11,831 bases of DNA. It comes from Nitrospirae bacterium RIFCSPHIGHO2_01_FULL_66_17 (GTDB lineage: Bacteria > Nitrospirota > Nitrospiria > 2-01-FULL-66-17). Positions 1 through 6,411 of this stretch are shown in pieces; position 1 is the stretch's first letter, and every line of letters starts with the position of its first letter. Below the pieces are notes generated by a model that searched no databases, was not told the DNA's origin, and worked only from the letters and a program-made list of their open reading frames with translations. Location of the stretch: NCBI GenBank assembly GCA_001803875.1, contig MHEO01000009.1, positions 13,604-25,434 on the forward strand. Direction: 5' to 3'. The translations under genes and the position numbers were made by a program.

Positions 1-962
1 GCGTAGACGGAGAAGAGACCCGCGTCGTGGTAGGCGGTGATCCCGGAGTAGATCGAGTAGGCGAGGCCCCGGCGCTCGCGGACCTCCTGGAACAGCCGCG
101 AACTGACGCTGCCGCCCAGGATCGCGTTGAGCACGTGGAGCGCGTACCGGTCCTCGTGGACCTGGGACAGGCCGTCCGCGCCGAGGCAGATGTGGACCTG
201 CTCCAGCGCTTTGCGCTTGAGCCACACGCCCCCGCGGGTCTTGGGCGGCGTCCGCGGCGCGGTGGGCCCCGCCGCGCCTGTGAACCGCCCGAAGGTCTTC
301 GCGATCAGCGCGTCGATCCTGGGCTGGTCGAACCGGCCCGAGACGGCGATCACGGTCCGGGCGGGGTGGTAGTGCGAGGCCAGAAAACCGGTCAGGCGCC
401 TCCGCGTCATCGTCTCGATTGTCTTCAACTCGCCGAGGATGGGCCGGCCAAGCGGGTGCTGGCGCCAGACGTAGTCGGTGTGCAGGTCGTAGAGGAATTC
501 CTCGGGGTCGTCCTCGATCATCTTGATCTCTTCGAGGACGACCTGCTTCTCGCGCTCGAGCTCGGACGCCGCGAACGTGGAGTCGAGGAAGATCTCGCCG
601 AGGAGCGCGACCGCGCGGGGCAGGTGCTCGTCGAGCGCCTTGGTGTAGAACGTGGTCGTCTCGCGCGACGTGAAGGCGTTCAGCTCCCCGCCCAGGACGT
701 CGATCTCCATCGCCAGGTCCTGCGCCGAGCGCCGCCGCGTGCCCTTGAAGAACATGTGCTCGAGGAAGTGGGAGAGCCCCTCCTCGCCGGGCCCCTCGTC
801 GCGCGAGCCGACGTCGACCCAGATGCCCACCGCCGCCGAGCGCACCGACGGCATGAATTCGGTCACGACCCGCACCCCGTTGTCCAGGACGATCCTGCGG
901 GGCATGGATGTGGTTTTCACGGCGTTCACCCGTCGGGGCGTGACGGTCGCGCCCCGACCCAT
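1..962 (-). CDS. M16 family zinc peptidase (processing-peptidase-like), 5' part only
   Basis: This is the N-terminal 320 codons of an insulinase/mitochondrial-processing-peptidase-like zinc metalloprotease; the frame is still open at the left window edge, so about 100 C-terminal residues are missing judged by the usual length of about 420. Reading the minus strand gives MPRRIVLDNGVRVVTE, then the inverted zinc motif HFLEH, the downstream glutamate in VVLEEIKMIEDDPEE, and later GGSVSSRLFQEVRERRGLAYS, which matches the substrate-binding Arg/Tyr region of the inactive half. The ATG at 962 overlaps the pnp stop as TGATG and has AAGG five bases upstream, so I take it as the start; the ATG at 905 begins at the usual family N-terminus but has no ribosome binding site. 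Genes of this type commonly follow pnp. Its substrate is unknown; no signal peptide is seen at either start. Confidence 0.9.
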   Translation of the reverse strand, partial: MGRGATVTPRRVNAVKTTSMPRRIVLDNGVRVVTEFMPSVRSAAVGIWVDVGSRDEGPGEEGLSHFLEHMFFKGTRRRSAQDLAMEIDVLGGELNAFTSRETTTFYTKALDEHLPRAVALLGEIFLDSTFAASELEREKQVVLEEIKMIEDDPEEFLYDLHTDYVWRQHPLGRPILGELKTIETMTRRRLTGFLASHYHPARTVIAVSGRFDQPRIDALIAKTFGRFTGAAGPTAPRTPPKTRGGVWLKRKALEQVHICLGADGLSQVHEDRYALHVLNAILGGSVSSRLFQEVRERRGLAYSIYSGITAYHDAGLFSVY

Positions 963-3064
963 CAGGCCTTTTCGGTCCCCTGGGCCGCCCCCATCGCTTC
1001 TTTCCGCGAGAGACGGATCTTGCCCTGGCGGTCGACCTCCAACACCTTCACCAGGATCTCGTCGCCTTCCTTGACCTCGTCGGTGACGGCTTTGACCCGG
1101 TGGGGCGCGAGCTGCGAGATGTGAACGAGGCCGTCGACGCCGGGCCCGATCTCCACGATCGCTCCGAACTCCATGATGCGCGTCACCTTGCCCATGTAGA
1201 GCTTGCCGACCTCGACGTCCTCGGTGATCTGCTTGATCATCTCGATCGCCTTCCGGGCGGCGGCCTCGTCAGACGAGGCGATGGCGATCGTGCCGTCGTC
1301 CTCGACGTCGATCTTCACGCCGGTCAGGGCGATGATCCCGCGGATCACTTTCCCTCCCGGGCCGATCACTTCGCGGACCTTGTCCGGCTTGACCTTCATC
1401 ATGAGGATCCGCGGCGCGTGGGTGGACAGGCTGCCGCGCGGCTCGGCAATCGCCTCGGCCATCTTGTCCAGGATGTGCAGGCGGCCGAGCTTGGCTTGGG
1501 CCAGCGCTTTCTCCATGATGGACCGGTCGATGCCCTGGATCTTGATGTCCATCTGCAGCGCGGTCACGCCGGTTCGCGTGCCGGTGACCTTGAAATCCAT
1601 GTCGCCCAGGTGGTCCTCGACGCCGAGGATGTCGGAGATGATCTCGACGTCGTTGCCTTCCTTAATGAGCCCCATCGCGATCCCGCCGACCGCCGCGGAG
1701 ATCGGCACGCCCGCGTCCATCAGCGCCAGCGTGCCCCCGCAGACCGTCGCCATCGACGAGGAGCCGTTCGACTCCAGGATGTCGGACACGATGCGCAGGG
1801 TGTAAGGGAACTTCTCCTTGGTCGGGATGACGGGCTTGAGCGCGCGCTCCGCCAGCGCCCCGTGGCCGATCTCGCGCCGCCCCGGCCCCCGCATGGGCCG
1901 GGTCTCGCCGACCGAGAACGGCGGGAAGTTGTAGTGCAGCATGAACGACTTTTTCGACTCGCCCTCGAGCGCGTCGATGCGCTGCTCGTCGTCCGACGTG
2001 CCCAACGTCACCACCGCGAGGCTCTGCGTCTCGCCGCGGGTAAAGAGCGCGGAGCCGTGCGTGCGGGGCAGCACCCCGATCTCGCAGGTGATCGCCCGGA
2101 TGCCGGTCGGGCCCCGCCCGTCGGCGCGCACGCCTTTGTCCAGGATCATGCGCCGCATCTGATTCCGTTCCAGGTCGTGGAAGACCTCCATGATCTCGCG
2201 ATTCTTCTCCGGCGCCTCCTTGCTGCCCAGGCGGGCCAGCAGGTCGGCGAGGATCGCCGCCATCCGCCCCGAGCGCTCGGTCTTGTTCGGGATCAAGAGC
2301 GCCTCGCGGACGGGCCCGGTCGCCTCGCGGTCAACAGCCGCGACCACGGCGGGGTCGGCCTCGGCCTTGGGCACCGCGAGCTTCGGCTTGCCCACGCGCT
2401 TCACCAGTTCGTCCTGCAGCGCGATGATCTTCTTGATCTCCGCGTGGGCGAGCATGATCGCCTCCAGCATGACGTCCTCGGGCAACTCGGAGGCCTCGCC
2501 CTCGACCATCATCACGGCGTCGCGCGTGCCGGCCACCACGACGTTCAGCGTGCTCTGCTCCAACTCGGTCAGGGTGGGGGCGACGACGAACCGGCCGTCC
2601 ACCCGCCCGATCCGAATCCCCGCGACCGGCCCCTGGAACGGCGAGGACGAGATCGACAGCGCCGCGGACGCGCCAATGATCCCGAGAAAGTCCGTCGCGT
2701 TGCTCTGGTCGGCCGAGAGGACCGACGCGATGACCTGGGTCTCGTGGTAAAACCGCTTTGGGAAGAGCGGCCGCAACGGCCGATCGATCAGACGGCCGGA
2801 GAGAATTTCCCGCTCGGAGGGGCGTCCCTCGCGCTTGAAAAACCCGCCGGGGATCTTCCCGGCGGCGTAGGCTCGCTCCTGGTAATCGACGGTCAGGGGG
2901 AGGAAATCAACCCCCGCCCTGGGCGTCTTGGCCGTGACCGCGGTGACCAGCACCACGGTGTCCGCCATCTGCACCAGCACCGCCCCGTCGGCCTGCTTGG
3001 CGACCCGGCCGCTCTCGATCGTCAGTTGCCGGCCCGCCACATCCATCTCCAGTCGTTCTACCAT
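962..3064 (-). CDS. pnp: Polyribonucleotide nucleotidyltransferase (PNPase)
   Basis: PNPase degrades RNA 3' to 5' using phosphate, releasing nucleoside diphosphates, and is a core degradosome exonuclease in the cytoplasm. The 700-residue protein has the full family architecture: first RNase PH domain (about 10-145), helical domain (about 240-310), second RNase PH domain (about 315-545) with the phosphate-binding ESNGSSS at 431-437 and catalytic aspartates D484 and D490 in GVEDHLGDMD, KH domain with GPGG at 568-571, and S1 domain from about 619 to 688. The start at 3064 is chosen because AAGGAG (3070-3075) lies five bases upstream and MVERLEMDVAGRQL is the usual N-terminus; the longer open frame to 3166 adds 34 non-conserved residues. 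It follows rpsO after 208 bases, as in many bacteria, and its stop overlaps the peptidase start. All key residues are present. Confidence 0.98.
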   Translation of the reverse strand: MVERLEMDVAGRQLTIESGRVAKQADGAVLVQMADTVVLVTAVTAKTPRAGVDFLPLTVDYQERAYAAGKIPGGFFKREGRPSEREILSGRLIDRPLRPLFPKRFYHETQVIASVLSADQSNATDFLGIIGASAALSISSSPFQGPVAGIRIGRVDGRFVVAPTLTELEQSTLNVVVAGTRDAVMMVEGEASELPEDVMLEAIMLAHAEIKKIIALQDELVKRVGKPKLAVPKAEADPAVVAAVDREATGPVREALLIPNKTERSGRMAAILADLLARLGSKEAPEKNREIMEVFHDLERNQMRRMILDKGVRADGRGPTGIRAITCEIGVLPRTHGSALFTRGETQSLAVVTLGTSDDEQRIDALEGESKKSFMLHYNFPPFSVGETRPMRGPGRREIGHGALAERALKPVIPTKEKFPYTLRIVSDILESNGSSSMATVCGGTLALMDAGVPISAAVGGIAMGLIKEGNDVEIISDILGVEDHLGDMDFKVTGTRTGVTALQMDIKIQGIDRSIMEKALAQAKLGRLHILDKMAEAIAEPRGSLSTHAPRILMMKVKPDKVREVIGPGGKVIRGIIALTGVKIDVEDDGTIAIASSDEAAARKAIEMIKQITEDVEVGKLYMGKVTRIMEFGAIVEIGPGVDGLVHISQLAPHRVKAVTDEVKEGDEILVKVLEVDRQGKIRLSRKEAMGAAQGTEKA

Positions 3065-3069
3065 GCCAT

Positions 3070-3075
3070 CTCCTT
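3070..3075 (-). promoter_or_regulatory. Shine-Dalgarno site that fixes the pnp start
   Basis: On the minus strand AAGGAG stands five bases before the ATG at 3064. No comparable site precedes the upstream in-frame ATG at 3166. This supports the 700-residue PNPase over a 734-residue version. Confidence 0.8.
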
Positions 3076-3196
3076 CGTTGCGCCTCGTCGAGGGCGCGGA
3101 ATCGGCCCCGGACGATCCACAGTCAATGACGCCTGGCGACCCCCATCCTCCCGCGGCGGTCTCCACGAGTCATTCACTGTGTCTCTTCCGGAGCCC

Positions 3197-3243
3197 CTCC
3201 GAGCGCGCGGGAGCCTCTCGGCCCGTTCCGCCGACGCTCGGAG
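3197..3243 (-). other. Potential hairpin in the rpsO-pnp spacer
   Basis: CTCCGAGCG (3197-3205) and CGCTCGGAG (3235-3243) are perfect 9-base inverted repeats with a 29-base GC-rich loop, 30 bases after the rpsO stop. A smaller competing hairpin CGGAG/CTCCG on the minus strand (about 3189-3201) overlaps one arm. There is no T-tract after it, so it is not an intrinsic terminator. In E. coli the rpsO-pnp spacer carries a stem-loop cut by RNase III and PNPase as part of pnp autoregulation; a similar role here is only an inference from position. Confidence 0.4.
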
Positions 3244-3272
3244 CGTGTGGGTGATCCCATCCGGGCGGTGAC

Positions 3273-3539
3273 TCAGCGCCGGATGTTCAATTGGGTGAGG
3301 AGCAGCTTGTACCGCTCCACGTCCGTCCGCTTCAAATAGTCCAGGAGCTTGCGGCGCTGGCTCACCATCATGATCAAGCCGCGACGCGAGTGATGATCCT
3401 TGGCGTGGAGCTTGAAATGATCGGTCAGCTCGGTGATCCGCTTGCTCAGGATCGCGACCTGGACCTCCGGCGAGCCCGTGTCCTGCTCGTGGCGTGCGTA
3501 CGTCTTGATGACACCCTGCTTGACTTCTTTCTGCAACAT
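3273..3539 (-). CDS. rpsO: 30S ribosomal protein S15
   Basis: S15 is a primary binding protein of the 16S rRNA central domain and contributes to the intersubunit bridge with 23S rRNA. The 88-residue product has the usual length and the family hallmarks: TGSPEVQVAILSKRITELTDHFKLHAKDHHSRRGL and the C-terminal QRRKLLDYLKRTDVERYKLLLTQLNIRR. The ATG at 3539 has AAGGGG (3547-3552) seven bases upstream. The gene begins 20 bases after the truB stop, so the two are almost certainly co-transcribed; ribF, which often sits between them, is absent. Autoregulatory S15-binding leaders exist in other bacteria, but the short spacer shows nothing I can identify as one. Confidence 0.98.
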   Translation of the reverse strand: MLQKEVKQGVIKTYARHEQDTGSPEVQVAILSKRITELTDHFKLHAKDHHSRRGLIMMVSQRRKLLDYLKRTDVERYKLLLTQLNIRR

Positions 3540-3559
3540 CGTGGTTCCCCTTTCCGTGG

Positions 3560-4528
3560 CTACCGACGCGGACCGCGCCGCGCTCCTCCCATCACCTTCA
3601 CCGCCGGATCGGCCAGGACACGCTCGACCGCGAACGCGCGGCCCCGCCCGTCGCCCGCCAGATCCTCACGGTCGGCCGGCGCCGTCGCGAGCGCGACCGT
3701 GACCCCGCCGGTCCGGACGCGGACCAGGTCCCCCCGCCGACACGCGCCCAGCCAGGCCTCCACGCGCTCCGCCGGCAGCGCAACCCCGTGACACACCCGC
3801 TCCGCGACCGACGCGGACACGTCGACGGCCGGCAGATGGCTCAAGACCTCGTCGACGGCGAGCAGGTGGCGTCCCGCCTCGCCCGCGCGCACCGCCGCCT
3901 CGACGTCCGCCACGGTCACCGCGTCCGCGATCGCAAACCGTCCCACGCGCCGGCGATCCAGCCCCTGAAGATAGGCCCCCACGCCGAGGCGCTCGCCGGC
4001 CTCCACGCACAGCGTCCGCACGTAGGTGCCCTTGGAGCACTCGACGTCGAACGTGACGTCGCCGTCGGCGATCCCCAGCACGTCCAGCCGGGTGATCCGC
4101 ACCGTGCGCGGCTGTCGCTCGACCACGCGGCCCTCGCGGGCGGCCTTGTAGAGCGGCTCGCCGCGGACCTTGACCGCGGAATACATCGGGGGGAGCTGCG
4201 TCAGCGGCCCCACCAGGCCGCTCAGGACGCGGACGATGTCCTCGGCGCCCGGGCGGGCCTCGGTGCGCGTCAGCACCCGCCCGGTGGCGTCCTGCGTATC
4301 GGTGGTGGCGCCGAGCCGCATCACGACCCGGTATTCCTTGTCGGCGTCGACCAGGTACTGCGCAACCTTCGTCGCGTGGCCGACGCAGAGCGGCAGAACG
4401 CCCGTCGCCATCGGGTCCAGGGTGCCGGTGTGCCCGACCTTGGCCTGCCCGAGCAGCCCCCGCACCTTGGCGACGACGTCGTGCGACGTCCAATCCGGCG
4501 GCTTATTAATATTCAAAAACCCATTCAT
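3560..4528 (-). CDS. truB: tRNA pseudouridine(55) synthase
   Basis: TruB converts U55 of the tRNA T-loop to pseudouridine and also acts as a tRNA folding chaperone in the cytoplasm. The 322-residue protein begins MNGFLNINKPPDWTSHDVVAKVR, carries the catalytic aspartate D38 in GHTGTLDPMATGVLP, the KEYR block (64-67), and SKGTYVRTL (about 165-173). The C-terminal 80 or so residues (LPAERVEAWLGACRRGDLVRVRTGGVTVAL) look like a PUA-type RNA-binding domain. The ATG at 4528 has AAGGTGG about seven bases upstream. The first ten codons are strikingly AT-rich for this window (ttt ttg aat att aat aag), which probably keeps the start site unstructured. Upstream lies a palindromic repeat that separates it from nrnA; downstream rpsO follows after 20 bases. 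Confidence 0.97.
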   Translation of the reverse strand: MNGFLNINKPPDWTSHDVVAKVRGLLGQAKVGHTGTLDPMATGVLPLCVGHATKVAQYLVDADKEYRVVMRLGATTDTQDATGRVLTRTEARPGAEDIVRVLSGLVGPLTQLPPMYSAVKVRGEPLYKAAREGRVVERQPRTVRITRLDVLGIADGDVTFDVECSKGTYVRTLCVEAGERLGVGAYLQGLDRRRVGRFAIADAVTVADVEAAVRAGEAGRHLLAVDEVLSHLPAVDVSASVAERVCHGVALPAERVEAWLGACRRGDLVRVRTGGVTVALATAPADREDLAGDGRGRAFAVERVLADPAVKVMGGARRGPRR

Positions 4529-4556
4529 TCGAATCCACCTTCAATTGGAGGACGAT

Positions 4557-4682
4557 GGAGCCCGTTCAGGAATGCGTCAGATGCAAGGCGCCGCGAGCAC
4601 CGGAGCGGAGCGTACTCGGTGTGTACGTGAGCACCGGAAGCGCAGTGGCAACGCCGCAGATGACCATTCATGGACGGGCTCC
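4557..4682. repeat. 126-bp imperfect palindromic repeat, complete copy
   Basis: The ends form long inverted arms: 4557-4578 (GGAGCCCGTTCAGGAATG...) and 4662-4682 (...CATTCATGGACGGGCTCC) pair with about two mismatches and one bulge. The interior has a central CGTAC/GTACG hairpin (4611-4615 with 4623-4627) and a 10-base direct repeat GAGCACCGGA at 4595-4604 and 4629-4638. The first 34 bases recur at 11794-11827 with 32 identities in the same orientation, so it is a dispersed element and not a local hairpin. There is no open frame of its own, no target duplication that I can see, and no T-tract, so it resembles a MITE or REP/BIME-type element and not a terminator. It fills the nrnA-truB spacer and would fold in the transcript. 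Confidence 0.8.
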
Positions 4683-5671
4683 TATGGGGCCTCCCGCGCC
4701 GTCGCAGCTTCGACCGCGCTCAGCACGCGCGTCCGCACCGACGACAGATCGCCCTGGACGGCGCACCCCGCCGCGTTGCGATGCCCCCCGCCGCCGAACC
4801 CCTCCGCCACGGCCGCGACGTTCACCCGGCCCTGGGAGCGCAGGCTGATCTTGTACTGGGTCGGATTCAGCTCGCGGAACAGCACCGCGACCTCGACCCC
4901 GTTGAGGGATCGCGGGTAGTTGACCAGGTCCTCGGTGTCCTCGGGCGAGGTGCCCGTCGTCTTGAACAGGTCCTGGGTCAGGGTGACCCACGCGATCTTC
5001 CCGCCGGGGTGGCGCTCCATGCCGCGCAGAACCTCCCCCAGCAGGCGAAGACGCCCCGTGGAATTGCGGTCGTACAGCGCCCGCGCCACCTTCGCGCCGT
5101 CCACCCCGCAGTCGAGGAGATCCGCCGCCATCCGGAACGTCGAGGGCGTGGTGTTGGAGTACCGGAACGAGCCGGTCTCCGTGATCAGCGTGGTGTACAG
5201 GCAGAGCGCGATGTCCCGCGAGAGGGGCACGCCCCACGCCCGGATCAGCTCGTAGACCATCTGGCCGGACGCCGTCGCGTCGGGCACGATCCAGTTCAGC
5301 CCGCCGAAACCGCGGTTGGTCAGGTGGTGGTCGATGTTCACCACCAGCGTGACCGGCGGCGGCGCCGCGGTGAAGAGTCCCGTGCGCTCCAGGTCGCCGC
5401 AATCGACGACGGCCAGGACGTCGTAGCGGCGCGGTAGCGCGGGGTGCTGCGCGACCACGCCCTGCACCGGCAAAAAATCGAGGTACGGCGGCACGCGGTC
5501 CCGGATGACCACCTCGGCCTGCTTGCCGGCCGCCCGGAGGCCCAGGGCGAGCGCGACGGCGGAGCCGAGGGCGTCCCCTTCGGGACTGATATGCGTGGAG
5601 ACGCAGAACGTGTCGTAGGCCTTCAGGACCTCGACCACGGCCCGCGCGTCAGGTGCGGTCTTCGTCGTCAT
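4682..5671 (-). CDS. nrnA: DHH-family bifunctional oligoribonuclease / pAp phosphatase (NrnA-like)
   Basis: NrnA-type enzymes remove nucleotides from 2-5-mer RNA and dephosphorylate 3'-phosphoadenosine 5'-phosphate with Mn ions, finishing RNA decay that PNPase begins. The 329-residue protein has motif I as THISPEGDALGS (26-37), motif II VVDCGD (88-93), the DHH motif VNIDHHLTN (111-119), LITETGSFRYSNT (162-174), and the DHHA1 glycine-rich GGGGHRNAAG (293-302). Two positions usually aspartate are glutamate here (E31 and E165). The start at 5671 has AAGGGA about seven bases upstream and overlaps the end of rbfA by 23 bases, implying translational coupling. The TAG stop lies at the edge of the palindromic repeat. 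The position between rbfA and truB is typical. The family call is firm; the exact substrate is inferred. Confidence 0.93.
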   Translation of the reverse strand: MTTKTAPDARAVVEVLKAYDTFCVSTHISPEGDALGSAVALALGLRAAGKQAEVVIRDRVPPYLDFLPVQGVVAQHPALPRRYDVLAVVDCGDLERTGLFTAAPPPVTLVVNIDHHLTNRGFGGLNWIVPDATASGQMVYELIRAWGVPLSRDIALCLYTTLITETGSFRYSNTTPSTFRMAADLLDCGVDGAKVARALYDRNSTGRLRLLGEVLRGMERHPGGKIAWVTLTQDLFKTTGTSPEDTEDLVNYPRSLNGVEVAVLFRELNPTQYKISLRSQGRVNVAAVAEGFGGGGHRNAAGCAVQGDLSSVRTRVLSAVEAATAREAP

Positions 5672-6047
5672 CCCCTGTTCCCTTGTCCGCGTCCGGTTGA
5701 TCGCCGGACAGCGCCTCCAGTACCGCCTCGATGTGCGCCGCCTCGCGGGGCGTCGTATCGTGCGTGAACGTCAACTCGGGCGTGTTCTTCAGCCGCAAGC
5801 GACGCCCCAGCTCGCTCCGGATGAAGCCCGCCGCCCGTTCGAGCGCGGCGAGCGTCTCGGCCACGGCCCGCCCCTCGTCCAGCAGGCTCACAAAGACCGT
5901 GGCGTGCCGGAGATCGGGGCTCACCCGCACGCCCGTCACCGTGACGAAGCCGATCCCGGGATCCTTCACCTTCCGCAACAGGAGGTCGGCGATCTCGATC
6001 CGCATGAGATCGCCCACGCGATCCGTCCGTTTGTACTCGATTCCCAT
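5649..6047 (-). CDS. rbfA: 30S ribosome-binding factor A
   Basis: RbfA binds the free 30S subunit and assists late maturation of the 16S rRNA 5' end. From the ATG at 6047 the protein is 132 residues: MGIEYKRTDRVGDLMRIEIADLLLRKVKDPGIGFVTVTGVRVSPDLRHATVFVS, then AAGFIRSELGRRLRLKNTPELTF, the type II KH-like fold signature including the kinked helix. It ends in an acidic tail (GDDDEDRT). A GTG at 6065 would add six residues and shorten the gap after the DUF503 gene to a few bases; neither start has a clear Shine-Dalgarno site, and I prefer the ATG because it sits just before the conserved KRTDRV block. The 3' end overlaps nrnA by 23 bases. Confidence 0.93.
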   Translation of the reverse strand: MGIEYKRTDRVGDLMRIEIADLLLRKVKDPGIGFVTVTGVRVSPDLRHATVFVSLLDEGRAVAETLAALERAAGFIRSELGRRLRLKNTPELTFTHDTTPREAAHIEAVLEALSGDQPDADKGTGDDDEDRT

Positions 6048-6071
6048 GAGCAACGGATGCCGCACCCGGCA

Positions 6072-6353
6072 TCACACGAACTCCATCTGAGACCGGACCA
6101 ACTCCAGATCCCGCTCGCGGCCGACGGCGTGCAGGAGCTGATCCAGCACCCCGTTGACGTACGCGCGATCGACGCCGACGCACGCCGCGGCCAGCACGGC
6201 GGTCTGCCACAGCTCGTGGGCTTCCACCTCGGCCACCGACACGTTGAACCCGTGGCGGAGTCGATCCTTCAGGCTCTTCACCGCGTGCCGCTTCTCCTTC
6301 AGCGAGTGCCGATCCGGGAGGTGCAATTCCATCCGACACACGCCGATGATCAT
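6072..6353 (-). CDS. DUF503 family protein (YlxP-like)
   Basis: A 93-residue small protein, MIIGVCRMELHLPDRHSLKEKRHAVKSLKDRLRHGFNVSVAEVEAHELWQTAVLAAACVG..., matching the DUF503 pattern: a beta strand starting IIGVCRMELHLPDRHSLKEKR, then FNVSVAEVEAHELWQ and a C-terminal amphipathic helix ending RSQMEFV. B. subtilis YlxP lies in its nusA-infB-rbfA operon, and this gene is in the same place, between infB and rbfA, which suggests a role tied to ribosome maturation; the biochemical function is not established. The ATG at 6353 has a GAGGG nine bases upstream. No catalytic residues or membrane segments are visible. Confidence 0.9.
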   Translation of the reverse strand: MIIGVCRMELHLPDRHSLKEKRHAVKSLKDRLRHGFNVSVAEVEAHELWQTAVLAAACVGVDRAYVNGVLDQLLHAVGRERDLELVRSQMEFV

Positions 6354-6374
6354 TGGACATCGCCCTCTCCCTCA

Positions 6375-6410
6375 CCCTCCCCCCTTGAGGGGGAGGGAAG
6401 GGGTGGGGGG
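6375..6410. repeat. G-run hairpin tract between infB and the DUF503 gene
   Basis: CCCTCCCCC (6375-6383) and GGGGGAGGG (6389-6397) form a perfect 9-base inverted repeat with a 5-base loop. The + strand from 6389 to 6410 has four G-runs (5, 3, 4 and 6 G) separated by 1, 2 and 1 bases, a textbook G-quadruplex pattern; it lies on the template strand for the minus-strand operon. There is no T-tract, so it is not an intrinsic terminator. It fills most of the 58-base gap between the infB stop and the DUF503 start. Similar C-rich/G-rich palindromes are frequent dispersed repeats in high-GC bacteria; only one copy is in this window. Confidence 0.55.
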
Positions 6411-6411
6411 A

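Noticed and set aside
3097..3126. A -35-like TTGACT upstream of pnp on the minus strand
   Set aside because: At 17 bases spacing the -10 position reads GATTCC, which matches the consensus poorly. I do not call a promoter from one hexamer.
1100..3271. A 723-codon open frame on the + strand opposite pnp, and similar long + frames opposite the M16 peptidase (27-1124), infB (6154-8832) and nusA (8931-10136)
   Set aside because: They are antisense to clearly conserved genes, are rich in Arg, His, Asp and Leu as expected from reversed GC-rich codons, and match no family I recognise. High third-position GC removes stop codons on the opposite strand.
4557..4682. The palindrome considered as an intrinsic terminator or an integron attC site
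   Set aside because: There is no T-tract on either strand after the stem, there is no integrase or cassette context, and the second copy lies upstream of an unrelated core gene.
4555..4848. A + strand open frame with a good GGAGG just before its ATG at 4555
   Set aside because: The frame runs through the palindromic repeat and then antisense to nrnA, with a Pro/Arg/Ala-rich composition. The upstream GGAGG is probably chance; no family match is apparent.
5668..6375. A 235-codon minus-strand frame overlapping DUF503 and rbfA, with an ATG that overlaps the DUF503 stop
   Set aside because: It is an alternative frame of two conserved genes and has a low-complexity Arg/Gly/Ala product. RbfA and DUF503 signatures lie in the other frames.
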